Source: Nocardioides sp.
Lineage (GTDB): Bacteria > Actinomycetota > Actinomycetes > Propionibacteriales > Nocardioidaceae
Assembly: GCA_002729525.1 (NCBI GenBank)
Contig: PBYI01000041.1
Span: 1 to 47,301, forward strand
Direction of reading: 5' to 3'
Length of the DNA stretch: 47,301 nucleotides
The notes beneath the pieces were generated by a model. That model ran no database searches. It had not been told where the DNA came from and saw only the letters and a program-made list of their open reading frames with translations. The translations under genes were made by a program, and so were the position numbers. How positions within the stretch are numbered: the stretch's first letter is position 1; every line of letters starts with the position of its first letter. This document shows positions 8,773 through 16,966 of this stretch, one piece after another.

Positions 8773-9225
8773 ATGACGCACCGGCTGGTGCAGCCGCACC
8801 ACGTGCTCCGCGCCGTCCTCGACGACGTGCTGGTGCGCGACGTCCTGGCCCGCTGCGACGTCGACGTCGCGATGCTGCGCACCGACCTCGACCTCGCCTG
8901 GTGGTCGTCGGTGGACTGTCCCGACGTGCTGGGCGAGGCTTCGGCCGGCCTCGACCTCGAGACGGTCCGCGCCGCGCTCGAGCCGTCGCGAGGGTGGGCC
9001 GCCGCCTGGGGCGACCGCCGTCCGTCCGAGGGCACCCGCACGCTGCTGCGTGCTGCCCTCGTCCGCCGCAGCCGCACCGGCTGCCGGCGCCCGGTGGCCG
9101 GGCACGTGCTGCTCGCCGCCGCCACGTCGGAGGACCCCGTGCTGCGCGCCGCCCTCACGCCGTACCGCAAGCGGCTGCGGCCCGCGTCGCGCCTGGTCGC
9201 GCAGTGGGGCCGACGGGCCGCCTGA
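8773..9225 (+). CDS. Clp N-terminal-domain-like protein
   Basis: The 150-residue protein shows two similar helical repeats: HHVLRAVLDDVLVRDVLARCDVDVAMLR near the N-terminus, and GHVLLAAATSEDPVLRAALTPY near residue 110. Each resembles the Clp N repeat, which in ClpA/B/C recruits substrates or adaptors. No AAA+ module follows. The ATG at 8773 precedes the first repeat and excludes a long upstream extension. It stands alone between truA (divergent) and the liv operon (convergent). Free-standing Clp-N proteins are common in actinobacteria; role unknown. Confidence 0.72.
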   Translation: MTHRLVQPHHVLRAVLDDVLVRDVLARCDVDVAMLRTDLDLAWWSSVDCPDVLGEASAGLDLETVRAALEPSRGWAAAWGDRRPSEGTRTLLRAALVRRSRTGCRRPVAGHVLLAAATSEDPVLRAALTPYRKRLRPASRLVAQWGRRAA

Positions 9226-9267
9226 TCCCAGGCGGGCCGCCGGCCCCGTCACTGCTGTCACTGCTCT

Positions 9268-9287
9268 CCTGCGGTGTCCGCCGCAGG
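9268..9287. terminator. Hairpin between convergent Clp-N-like gene and livK
   Basis: CCTGCGG (9268-9274) pairs with CCGCAGG (9281-9287) across a 6-base loop, lying between two convergent stop codons. No T-tract follows, as is common in high-GC actinobacteria. It could serve either strand. Confidence 0.45.
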
Positions 9288-9294
9288 TCTCACG

Positions 9295-10644
9295 TCACTC
9301 CGGGATGCCGCTCTCCGGCGGGGCGTCGTCGGCCTGGCCCGAGTCGTCCGTGGTGATCTCGGCGTCGCCGATGTCGGTCACCAGGATGTCGGTCTGGGCC
9401 TCGCCCTTGCCGCCCGAGAGCTGCACGACCCGCATGCCCGCGATGCCCATGTGGCTGTCCGCGGAGAAGCGGTACGGCGCGAGGTTGGGGCCGGCGAAGT
9501 CGCCGCCCTGCTCCTCGACCGCGTCGCGCAGGCCCTCACGGGTGAGGTCCTCGCCGGCCGCGAACAGCGCCTGCACGAAGGTGTAGGCCTGCGACATGCC
9601 GTAGATCCGGTAGTTGGTGAGGTCGCCGTCGGACCCGTTCTCGTCCCAGACCTTCTGCCACAGCTGCACCCACGGGTCGTCCGGGGCGTCGACGCCCGGG
9701 ATGTACTCGGTGGTGAGCACGCCGTCCAGCGAGCTGGACGACCCCTCGACCGCGCCCTCGGAGAAGTTCGAGAGCAGGCCGCCGACGAGCGTCGGGTCGG
9801 AGCCGACGTTGGAGTAGAACCACTGCGGGGAGTACCCCAGCGAGAGCGACACCAGCTGGGTCAGCGCGGTGTACGCCGGGGTGTCGAACGCGATCACCAG
9901 GTCCGCGCCGTCCGCCTGGAGCGCGGCGACCTGCGGGCCGACGTCGGTGTTGCCCGAGGTGTACTTCTGCACGCTGACGATCTGGGAGTCGAGGTACTGC
10001 CGGACGCCCTTCTCGCCGTCGGCGCCGAAGTCGTCGTCCTGGAGGAACAGGCCGACCTTGGCGTCGGGGAGGTTCTCGGAGATGTACTGGCCGATCACCT
10101 TGCCCTCGATCTCGTAGTCGGGCTGCCAGCCGAAGGTCCACGGCTTGGCCTCGGGGTCGTCGCCCCACTGCAGCGAGCCGGAGGAGACGAAGAGGTCGGG
10201 GACCTCCTCCTCGTTGAGGGTGTCGACGACCGCGCGGTGGGTCGGCGTGCCGAGGCCGCCGAGCATCGCGAAGATCTCCTCCTGCAGCACCAGCTCGTCG
10301 GTGACGCTGGTGGTCTGCGACGGGTCGTAGGCGTCGTCACGCACCAGGTAGTCGATCTGGCGGCCGTAGACGCCGCCGTTGGCGTTGACGTAGTCGAAGT
10401 ACGCCTGCGCCCCGGTCGGGATCTCGCTGTACCCGGGCGCCGCGACGCCGGTCAGCGGGTAGTGCGCGCCGACCTTGATCGAGTCGTCCGTGACGCCGAC
10501 GGTGCTGCCGGCCTCGGCCGGCTCGTCGCCGCCGTCCTCACGGCCGCCGGCGCCGCAGCCGGCGAGGACCAGCGTCCCCGCCAGCAGACCGACCGCCGCG
10601 GTCGTCGAGCGCACCACCCAGGGTGCGCGCTGCTTGTTGGTCAT
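9295..10644 (-). CDS. livK: Branched-chain amino acid ABC transporter substrate-binding lipoprotein
   Basis: The 449-residue lipoprotein has a signal peptide and lipobox LVLAGC, with Cys30 as the lipidation site. A type I periplasmic-binding fold follows: IKVGAHYPLTGVAAPGYSEIPTGAQAYFDYVNANGGVYGRQI. This Leu/Ile/Val-type receptor family also binds other amino acids, amides or aromatic acids, so the ligand is unproven. The ATG at 10644 overlaps the livM stop by 4 bases (ATGA) and has a GGGAACTCC-like site upstream. It is the last gene of the operon. The tail after residue 430 is acidic and Pro/Gly-rich. Confidence 0.92.
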   Translation of the reverse strand: MTNKQRAPWVVRSTTAAVGLLAGTLVLAGCGAGGREDGGDEPAEAGSTVGVTDDSIKVGAHYPLTGVAAPGYSEIPTGAQAYFDYVNANGGVYGRQIDYLVRDDAYDPSQTTSVTDELVLQEEIFAMLGGLGTPTHRAVVDTLNEEEVPDLFVSSGSLQWGDDPEAKPWTFGWQPDYEIEGKVIGQYISENLPDAKVGLFLQDDDFGADGEKGVRQYLDSQIVSVQKYTSGNTDVGPQVAALQADGADLVIAFDTPAYTALTQLVSLSLGYSPQWFYSNVGSDPTLVGGLLSNFSEGAVEGSSSSLDGVLTTEYIPGVDAPDDPWVQLWQKVWDENGSDGDLTNYRIYGMSQAYTFVQALFAAGEDLTREGLRDAVEEQGGDFAGPNLAPYRFSADSHMGIAGMRVVQLSGGKGEAQTDILVTDIGDAEITTDDSGQADDAPPESGIPE

Positions 10645-11816
10645 GGAGTTCCCTTTCCGGTCGGGGTGGAGACGGCTGTGCTGGTGCCGGCGGAGCCCGA
10701 ACCCGCCGGCGTGGAGGACGAGGGCGGGCTGCCCCCGTCGGAGGACGGAGCGGAGGTGTACGCCCGGCGGGCGCGCCGGGCGGCGAGCCGGCCCTGCGCG
10801 ATCCCGGCGAGGCCGCGGGGGGCCAGCAGGATCACCGCGACGGTGACCAGGCCGGCGACGAGCGGCGCGACCTGCTCGGAGGCGAGGTCGTCGAGGCCCA
10901 GGGAGCGCCCCAAGCCAGGGCCGAAGCTCACCAGCAGCGTGAGCACGGCGGCGCCGATGATGGCGCCGGTGAGGCTGCCGAGCCCGCCGAGCACGACGAC
11001 GGCGACGAGGGTCATCGACAGGTTGAGGTTGAACGCGCCGGGGGCAACGTTGCGGTCCGCGATGGCCAGCATCGCGCCCGCAGCACCTGCCGCCGCCGCA
11101 CTGACCGCGAAGGCCGAGACGCGGGCCCGGCCGAGGTGGATGCCGGCCAGCTCGGCGGCGACCTCGTCGTCGCGCACGGCCGCCCACCGGCGACCCGTGC
11201 GGCTGCGGGCCAGGTTGGCCAGGAGCACCAGGCCGAGCAGGAGGGTGGCCCACGCCAGGAATGCCACGTAGGTGCTGCGCGAGGGGTCCGAGCCGGTCAG
11301 GTAGTACGCCGCGTCGGCGGCCCAGCCGGGGATCTCCGGGGTGTAGGTGCGCAGGCCCTGCTCACCGCCGAGCTGGTCGCGGAAGTGCACCGCGATGCCG
11401 GGCACCGCGACTGCCATCGCCAGGGTGGCGCCGGCCAGGTAGGGGCCGTGCAGCCGGGCCGCGGCGACGCCGACGACCACGCCCACGGCCAGCGTCGCGG
11501 CGACGGCGGCCAGCACGACGAGCACCAGCGGCGGGCCCGCGTCACGCTCGTCGAGCAGCAGCGCCGTGGTGTAGGCGCCGACCGCCATCAGGGCGCCGTG
11601 GCCCAGCGACAGCTGTCCGTTGAGACCGGTCAGCACGGTGAGCCCGGCGGCGGCGAGCGCGATGTAGGCGAGCTCGGTGAGCTGCGTGGCTCGGAAGTCG
11701 CCGACCGCGGGCAGGGTGAAGGCGACCAGGACGAGGCCGATCGCGGCGAGCACGAGGTGCCGGGCGAGCGGGACCTCGCGCCAGGTGGTGCGCAGACGCT
11801 GCGGGACGCCGGCCAT
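10641..11816 (-). CDS. livM: Branched-chain amino acid ABC transporter permease (LivM type)
   Basis: The 391-residue LivM-family permease has about nine to ten hydrophobic segments, including YIALAAAGLTVLTGLNGQLSLGHGALMAVGAYT, the LivM hallmark, and GGLGSLTGAIIGAAVLTLL. It forms the membrane channel with LivH. Its ATG overlaps the livH stop by one base (TGATG). The last 45 residues are an unusual hydrophilic Ser/Pro/Gly/Thr tail following an Arg-rich patch, beyond the normal family end. Confidence 0.92.
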   Translation of the reverse strand: MAGVPQRLRTTWREVPLARHLVLAAIGLVLVAFTLPAVGDFRATQLTELAYIALAAAGLTVLTGLNGQLSLGHGALMAVGAYTTALLLDERDAGPPLVLVVLAAVAATLAVGVVVGVAAARLHGPYLAGATLAMAVAVPGIAVHFRDQLGGEQGLRTYTPEIPGWAADAAYYLTGSDPSRSTYVAFLAWATLLLGLVLLANLARSRTGRRWAAVRDDEVAAELAGIHLGRARVSAFAVSAAAAGAAGAMLAIADRNVAPGAFNLNLSMTLVAVVVLGGLGSLTGAIIGAAVLTLLVSFGPGLGRSLGLDDLASEQVAPLVAGLVTVAVILLAPRGLAGIAQGRLAARRARRAYTSAPSSDGGSPPSSSTPAGSGSAGTSTAVSTPTGKGTP

Positions 11817-12694
11817 CAGACCCTCCTCGCCGTCGTCGCGGAGAACAGTCCGCCGGGTCGGACCATGAGGACCACCACGAGGACCACCAGCGCGGCCAGG
11901 GCGACCAGGCCCGAGCCGACGTACCCACTGACGAAGCTGAGCGTCACGCCCAGCAGCAGGCCGCCGACCACGGCGCCGGCCGGGCTGTCCAGGCCGCCGA
12001 GGACCGCGGCCACGAAGCCGAAGACCACGACCGACTCCATGTAGTGGGGATGGACGAGGCTGCCGCCGCCGATGAGGAGGCCGGACAGCGAGCCGACGAC
12101 CGCGGCGAGTGCCCAGCCGAGGGTGAGCATCCGGCCGACCTTCACGCCGAGGAGCCGGGCGACCTCCTGCTGGTGGGCGGCGGCGCGCATCCGCAGACCG
12201 ATGTCGGTGAACTGGAAGAGCGCGAGCAGCAGCCCCATGGTCACCAGCACCGCGACGACGGTGAAGATGTCGAAGCCGGTGAGGGCGTACGTCGTGCCGC
12301 CGATCTCGGTGCCGCTCAGGCTGAACGGCACCGGGAAGGACCGGTAGTCGCTGCCGAAGACGATCTCCGCGCCGGCCGTCAGCACGATGAACAGGCCGAG
12401 GGTCAGGATGACCGCGTTGAGCTCGGGTCCGCCCTCGACGCGGCGGACGAGCGTGCGCTCGATGACCGCGCCCAGCACGAAGCCGGTGGCCAGCGCGGCG
12501 AGGAACGCCGCCCAGTAGGACCAGCCGCGCTCGATCAGCGACAGGGCCAGCATCGTGGTCACCATCGCCATCGCGGCCTGGGCGAAGTTCACGATCCGGG
12601 TGGACCGCCAGATCATCACCAGGGCCAGGGCGAACGCGGCGAAGACCATGCCGAGGGTGATGCCGCCGAGGGCGGTGTTCACCAGCTGCTGCAC
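11816..12694 (-). CDS. livH: Branched-chain amino acid ABC transporter permease (LivH type)
   Basis: The 292-residue LivH-family permease starts GITLGMVFAAFALALVMIWRSTRIVNFAQAAMAM, the standard LivH N-terminus, and ends in VVLMVRPGGLFS. About eight membrane segments are evident. The GTG at 12694 has a strong GAAGGAG ribosome site about 7 bases upstream. A 68-base gap to livF carries this site and nothing else recognised. The frame remains open far upstream only as a shadow of livF. Confidence 0.93.
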   Translation of the reverse strand: MQQLVNTALGGITLGMVFAAFALALVMIWRSTRIVNFAQAAMAMVTTMLALSLIERGWSYWAAFLAALATGFVLGAVIERTLVRRVEGGPELNAVILTLGLFIVLTAGAEIVFGSDYRSFPVPFSLSGTEIGGTTYALTGFDIFTVVAVLVTMGLLLALFQFTDIGLRMRAAAHQQEVARLLGVKVGRMLTLGWALAAVVGSLSGLLIGGGSLVHPHYMESVVVFGFVAAVLGGLDSPAGAVVGGLLLGVTLSFVSGYVGSGLVALAALVVLVVVLMVRPGGLFSATTARRV

Positions 12695-12762
12695 GCGGGG
12701 CTCCTTCGGGAGTGGTGGGTGGAAGGGGAGTGGTGCCGGGGGTGAAGCGAGGGCGGGTCGGC

Positions 12763-13464
12763 TCAGAAGCCGAGGTAGGCGTGGCGCAGCTGGTCGTCGC
12801 CGGCGAGCACCGCGGCGTCGTCGTCGGCCACGACCCGGCCGAGGTTGAGCACGACGCCGCGGTCGGCGACCGAGAGGGCGCTGCGGGCGTTCTGCTCGAC
12901 GAGGAGCACGGCGAGGCCCTCCTCGCGCACCAGGCCGCGGACCAGCTCGAAGATCTGGGTGACGATGCGTGGGGCCAGGCCGAGCGACGGCTCGTCGAGC
13001 AGCAGGACCGACGGTCGACTCATCAGCGCGCGCCCGACCACCAGCATCTGCCGCTCGCCGCCGGACAGGGTGGAGGCCGCCGCCCGGCGCCGCTCGTCGA
13101 GCGGCGGGAAGAGCGACCAGACCCGGTCGAGGTCGGCGGTCTTGACCCGGCCGCGCGCCAGCCCGCCGAGGCGGAGGTTCTCCTCGACGGTGAGCTCGGT
13201 GATGACGCCGCGACCCTCGGGGACGTGCGCCATGCCCAGCGCCGGCATCGCCTCGGCGGAGTGTCGGGTGATGTCCTGCCCGCCGAGCCGGACGGTGCCG
13301 GTGCGGGCCGGGTGCAGACCGGAGACGGTGCGCAGCAGGGTGGTCTTGCCGGCGCCGTTGGCGCCGAGGACGGCGGTGATCCGTCCCTCGTCGGCTCCGA
13401 GCGTCACGTCGTGCAGGGCGGTGATCGGGCCGTAGCCCGCGCTGAGTCCCTCGACCTGGAGCAT
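12763..13464 (-). CDS. livF: Branched-chain amino acid ABC transporter ATP-binding protein (LivF type)
   Basis: The 233-residue ABC ATPase has Walker A GANGAGKTT, signature LSGGERQM, Walker B LLLDEPS and the LivF-specific MPALGMAHVPEGRGVITELTVEENL stretch. It energises the transporter with LivG. The ATG at 13464 shares its last base with the livG stop codon, so the pair is translationally coupled. Confidence 0.95.
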   Translation of the reverse strand: MLQVEGLSAGYGPITALHDVTLGADEGRITAVLGANGAGKTTLLRTVSGLHPARTGTVRLGGQDITRHSAEAMPALGMAHVPEGRGVITELTVEENLRLGGLARGRVKTADLDRVWSLFPPLDERRRAAASTLSGGERQMLVVGRALMSRPSVLLLDEPSLGLAPRIVTQIFELVRGLVREEGLAVLLVEQNARSALSVADRGVVLNLGRVVADDDAAVLAGDDQLRHAYLGF

Positions 13465-14276
13465 CAGGCGACGTCCTCCCCGAGGTAGGCGGCCAGCACG
13501 GCCGGGTCGGTCTGGACCTCGGCCGGCGTGCCGTGGGCGATGACCTTGCCGAAGTCGAGGACGGTGATCTCGTCGCAGACCCGCATGACCAGGTCCATGT
13601 GGTGCTCGACCAGCAGCACTCCCATCCGGTCGGTGAGTCCCTCGACGAGGCCGGCGAGCTCGTCCATCTCGTCCGACGACAGGCCGCTGGCCGGCTCGTC
13701 GAGCAGCAGCAGCTCGGGCTCGGAGACGAGAGCGCGGGCGAGCGCGACGCGCTTGCGGACGGGGTAGGGGAGGCTCGACGGGTAGCGGCCGGCGTGCTGG
13801 GCGACACCGAGCTCCTCGAGCTGGGCCATCGCCCGGTCGCGGACGGCGCGCTCGTCGCGCCAGCTGCCGGGCGTGGAGAGCAGCCCGCCCCAGAACGTCG
13901 ACCGGGCGGTGCGGTCGGCGCCGACCATCACGTTGTCGAGCACGGTGAGGCGGTCGAAGAGTCCGAGGCCCTGCAGGGTGCGGGCGACGCGCAGACCGGC
14001 GAGCTGGTGCGGCAGGAAGCGGGCGCGCGGAGCGCCCCGGTGCAGCAGCGTGCCCGAGGTCGGACGCACGAAACCGCAGGCGACGTTGAAGAGCGTCGTC
14101 TTGCCGGCGCCGTTGGGGCCGATCACGCCGTGCACGACGCCGGGCCGTGCGGCGAGCCCGACCGAGTCGAGCGCGGTGAGGCCGCCGAAGCGTACGGTCA
14201 CGTCGTGGAGCTCGAGGACGGGTGCGCTCGTGTCGGCCCGGCTGTCGGGCGCAGTGGTGCTGCCGCTGGCGCTCAC
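13464..14276 (-). CDS. livG: Branched-chain amino acid ABC transporter ATP-binding protein (LivG type)
   Basis: The 270-residue ATPase has Walker A GPNGAGKTT (53-61), Walker B LLLLDEP (about 189-195) and H-loop VEHHMDLVM. The ABC signature is degenerate: the place of LSGGQ or LSYGQ is taken by LPYPVRK (169-175), with Pro where a Gly is expected. The GTG at 14276 is chosen for its GGGAGGGA ribosome site; 18 more residues upstream are possible. It is the first gene of livG-F-H-M-K. A 15-residue Ser/Thr-rich leader precedes the fold. Confidence 0.92.
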   Translation of the reverse strand: MSASGSTTAPDSRADTSAPVLELHDVTVRFGGLTALDSVGLAARPGVVHGVIGPNGAGKTTLFNVACGFVRPTSGTLLHRGAPRARFLPHQLAGLRVARTLQGLGLFDRLTVLDNVMVGADRTARSTFWGGLLSTPGSWRDERAVRDRAMAQLEELGVAQHAGRYPSSLPYPVRKRVALARALVSEPELLLLDEPASGLSSDEMDELAGLVEGLTDRMGVLLVEHHMDLVMRVCDEITVLDFGKVIAHGTPAEVQTDPAVLAAYLGEDVA

Positions 14277-14295
14277 GGTGTCCCTCCCAGAACGG

Positions 14296-14338
14296 CACCG
14301 CCCCTCGTTGGGCGGTGTGACCGGCACCACCTTGGTGC
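14296..14338. promoter_or_regulatory. Two palindromes in the livG/pucR divergent region
   Basis: CACCGCCC (14296-14303) pairs with GGGCGGTG (14310-14317) across 6 bases. GCACCA (14324-14329) pairs with TGGTGC (14333-14338) across 3. Both lie 20-62 bases upstream of livG and about 160-200 bases upstream of the PucR gene. Operators for the neighbouring PucR-type regulator are plausible but unproven. Confidence 0.45.
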
Positions 14339-14388
14339 GCCGGTGCTACCGGGGGCACTGGGCGCAGAGCCCAAAGTGCGCAGGACGT

Positions 14389-14404
14389 TGTGACCTGAGT
14401 CACT
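14389..14404. promoter_or_regulatory. CRP/GlxR-like box TGTGACCTGAGTCACT
   Basis: The site matches the actinobacterial CRP-family consensus TGTGA-N6-TCACA at 9 of 10 fixed positions. It lies 112 bases upstream of the livG start and 90 bases upstream of the PucR start, so it could serve either gene. Confidence 0.55.
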
Positions 14405-14494
14405 GGCCCGGGTGGCGGGCTCGTGCTCGGAGTGGGACGGTGTGCCCGTGCGTTCCGTCCTGAAGTCGTCCCGCTGCACCACCGGGGCGGCGCG

Positions 14495-15718
14495 ATGACC
14501 ACCGAGGCCCTGCGGGGTCGCACGCTGGAGCCCGAGCTGCGCCTCAAGCTGCGCGAGGCGTGGGCCCAGCTGCTCGACTCCTCCGACGCGATCGCCGACA
14601 GCATCACGCTGAGTCTGTTCGAGCGTGAGCCGGACATCTACGACCGCGCCGACCCCGAGCTGCGGGCCGAGATGCGTGCGAGCTCGCGCCAGCACATCCG
14701 ACGCGGGCTCACCATCCTCGCCGGGCGCCCGGAGGCGGCCCAGGTGGTCGAGCTGTGGCGTGAGACCGGGCGGCGGCGGGTGCGTCAGGGCGTGCCGCTG
14801 GAGTCGGTGCTGCACGCCTACACGCTGGGCGCACGAGTGCTCTGGGAGGCGCTCGTCGAGCGCGCCCACCGTCCGGGTGGCGCCCACGTGGACGAGTCGG
14901 TGCTCCTGGAGGCCGCCCGCACGGTGTGGTCCAACCTCGACGTGCAGAGCGCCGTGCTCATCGACGCCTACCGCCGTGAGTCGGCCCGTCTCCAGCGACG
15001 CGACCTCCAGCGGCAGCACGCCGTCATCGAGGACCTGCTCACCGGGCGCGGGTCCGATCCGGCGTACGTCGACGAGGCGCGCTCCGCGCTCGGCGTCACC
15101 GTGGACGACGCGATCGCGGTCCTGGTCGTCCTGCACGACGGAGACTCCGCCGAGCACCTCGGCGACGTCGAGGACCACCTCGAGCGCACCGGCACCCCGG
15201 TGCGCTGGTACGTCCGCACCGGCGTCCACGTCGGCCTGGTGTCGGGGGAGCTCCCCGCCGACCATGAGCTGGCCGCCGCCCTCAGTGCCGTGGTGCCCGC
15301 CCGCACCGGCGTCGCCCGGGCCACCGGCGGCCTCGCCGGCGTGGCGACCGCCCACCTGCTCGCCTCACGCGCGGCGGAGACGCTCGGCCGTCGCGAGCGG
15401 CGCGCGGTCTCGGTGGGGGAGCGGCTGCCCGAGGTCCTGCTCGTGGGCAGCCCGCAGGTCGCCCCGCTGCTGGTCGAGGAGACGCTCGGTGCGTTGCTGG
15501 CCCAGCCGGAGGCGCAGCGGGAGACCCTGCTGACGACGCTCGACGCGCTGCTGCGCCACGACGGCTCACCCACGCACGCCGCGACCGAGCTCTACTGCCA
15601 CCGCAACACCGTCATCTACCGGCTCAAGCAGATCGAGAGTCTGACCGGCCGGTCGCTCACCGACCCGCGCGACAAGCTGCTGCTGAGCCTCGCCGTCGTC
15701 GCCGCCCGGCACCAGTAG
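14495..15718 (+). CDS. PucR/CdaR-family transcriptional regulator
   Basis: The 407-residue protein has an N-terminal RsbRD-like helical domain (about 20-150), a central degenerate GGDEF-like domain (about 165-290) and a C-terminal PucR helix-turn-helix. The last contains LLTTLDALLRHDGSPTHAATELYCHRNTVIYRLKQIESLTGRSL. This architecture is typical of actinobacterial PucR-type activators of amino acid, purine or fatty acid catabolism. It starts at ATG 14495 with a weak GGGGCGG site. Being divergent from the liv operon and convergent with the acyl-CoA dehydrogenase operon, it most likely controls transport of an organic or amino acid substrate. Confidence 0.88.
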   Translation: MTTEALRGRTLEPELRLKLREAWAQLLDSSDAIADSITLSLFEREPDIYDRADPELRAEMRASSRQHIRRGLTILAGRPEAAQVVELWRETGRRRVRQGVPLESVLHAYTLGARVLWEALVERAHRPGGAHVDESVLLEAARTVWSNLDVQSAVLIDAYRRESARLQRRDLQRQHAVIEDLLTGRGSDPAYVDEARSALGVTVDDAIAVLVVLHDGDSAEHLGDVEDHLERTGTPVRWYVRTGVHVGLVSGELPADHELAAALSAVVPARTGVARATGGLAGVATAHLLASRAAETLGRRERRAVSVGERLPEVLLVGSPQVAPLLVEETLGALLAQPEAQRETLLTTLDALLRHDGSPTHAATELYCHRNTVIYRLKQIESLTGRSLTDPRDKLLLSLAVVAARHQ

Positions 15719-15765
15719 CCGGCACCAGGAGGGGGACCCGCGGCGGACGGCGGGCGGCGGGCGGC

Positions 15766-16920
15766 TCAGACGAACGCGCTGACGCCGGTCTCGTCGCGGC
15801 CGATGATCAGCTTCTGCACCTGGCTGGTGCCTTCGTAGAGGGTCATCACGCGCGCGTCGCGGAGATACTTCGCGGCCGGGTACTCGTCGACGTACCCCGC
15901 CCCGCCGTGCACCTGCACGCACAGGTTGGCCGCGCGCACCGCCGCCTCGGAGGCGAAGAGCTTGGCCTTCGACGCCGCCACCCGGAAGTCGCCGCCGCGG
16001 TCGACGAGGTCGGCGGCGCGCCAGACCAGCAGCCGCGCGGCGTCGGCGTCGAGGGAGATGTCGGCGATCATGTCCTGCACCAGCTGGAAGCCGGCGATCT
16101 GCCGGCCGAACTGGGTGCGCTCGGTGGCGTACTGCACCGCGGTCTCCAGGCAGCCCTGCACGATGCCGACGCAGCCGGCGCCGACCGCGATCCGCCCCTT
16201 GTCCAGGCTGGACATGGCGATCTTGAAGCCCTGGCCCTCCTCGCCGAGCACCGCCGACGCCGGGACGCGTACGTCGTCCAGGAAGAGCTCGGCGGTCGCC
16301 TGGCCCCGCAGGCCGAGCTTGCCCTTGACCTCGCGGGCCTCGAAGCCGGGCGCGTCGGTCGGCACCAGGAAGGCGGTGACGCCGCGCGGGCCGTCGTCGG
16401 AGGTGCGGGCGAAGACGAGCGCGACGTCGGCCCAGGTGCCGTTGGTGATGAACAGCTTCTGGCCGTTGAGCACGTAGTCGTCGCCGTCGCGGACCGCGCG
16501 GGAGGTGAGGTTGCCGGCGTCGGAGCCGGTGCCGGGCTCGGTGAGCCCGAAGCAGCCGAGCACCTCGGCGCGCGCCAGGCGGGGGAGCCACTCCTGCTTC
16601 TGCTCCTCCGAGCCCCAGAGGAGGATCGACTTGCCGACCAGGCCGCTGCTCACCGACACGATGCCGCGAAGGGCGGAGTCGGCGCGGCCGAGCTCCTCCA
16701 TGCCGATCGCGTAGGTCACGTAGTCGCCGCCGACGCCGCCGTACTCCTCGGGGATGGTGAGCCCGAAGAACCCGAGCTCGGCCATCTTCGGCACGATCGC
16801 GAGGTCGACCTGCTCGTCGCGGTCCCACCGGGTGCGGTGCGGGACGGCCTCGCGGTCGAGGAAGTCGCGGGCCAGGGAGCGGAACGCCTCCTGCTCGTCG
16901 CTGAGCGTGAGGTCGACCAT
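15766..16920 (-). CDS. Acyl-CoA dehydrogenase
   Basis: The 384-residue FAD enzyme carries out alpha,beta-dehydrogenation of acyl-CoA. The motifs GCFGLTEPGTGSDAGNL and FITNGTWADVALVFART, and the catalytic YEGTSQVQKLIIGR with Glu363, are all intact, as in short/medium-chain enzymes. The ATG at 16920 has an excellent GTAGGAGG site. It is the last gene of the 20923-15766 group, 46 bases after the SDR stop. Chain length and substrate are not determinable. Confidence 0.94.
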   Translation of the reverse strand: MVDLTLSDEQEAFRSLARDFLDREAVPHRTRWDRDEQVDLAIVPKMAELGFFGLTIPEEYGGVGGDYVTYAIGMEELGRADSALRGIVSVSSGLVGKSILLWGSEEQKQEWLPRLARAEVLGCFGLTEPGTGSDAGNLTSRAVRDGDDYVLNGQKLFITNGTWADVALVFARTSDDGPRGVTAFLVPTDAPGFEAREVKGKLGLRGQATAELFLDDVRVPASAVLGEEGQGFKIAMSSLDKGRIAVGAGCVGIVQGCLETAVQYATERTQFGRQIAGFQLVQDMIADISLDADAARLLVWRAADLVDRGGDFRVAASKAKLFASEAAVRAANLCVQVHGGAGYVDEYPAAKYLRDARVMTLYEGTSQVQKLIIGRDETGVSAFV

Positions 16921-16966
16921 CGGTCCTCCTACGGGGTGTCGGTGTCGGGGTCGGCTGGTTCCGTCG

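Noticed and set aside
9274..11271. Open frame of 665 codons on the plus strand
   Set aside because: It is antisense to livK and livM, which have clear motifs and ribosome sites.
12695..13807. Upstream extension of livH to 663 residues
   Set aside because: It is out of frame over livF and livG and Pro/Arg/Ser-rich. The GTG at 12694 has a strong ribosome site.
15281..15573. Antisense small ORFs within the PucR gene
   Set aside because: No ribosome site or conserved motif; composition mirrors the sense gene.
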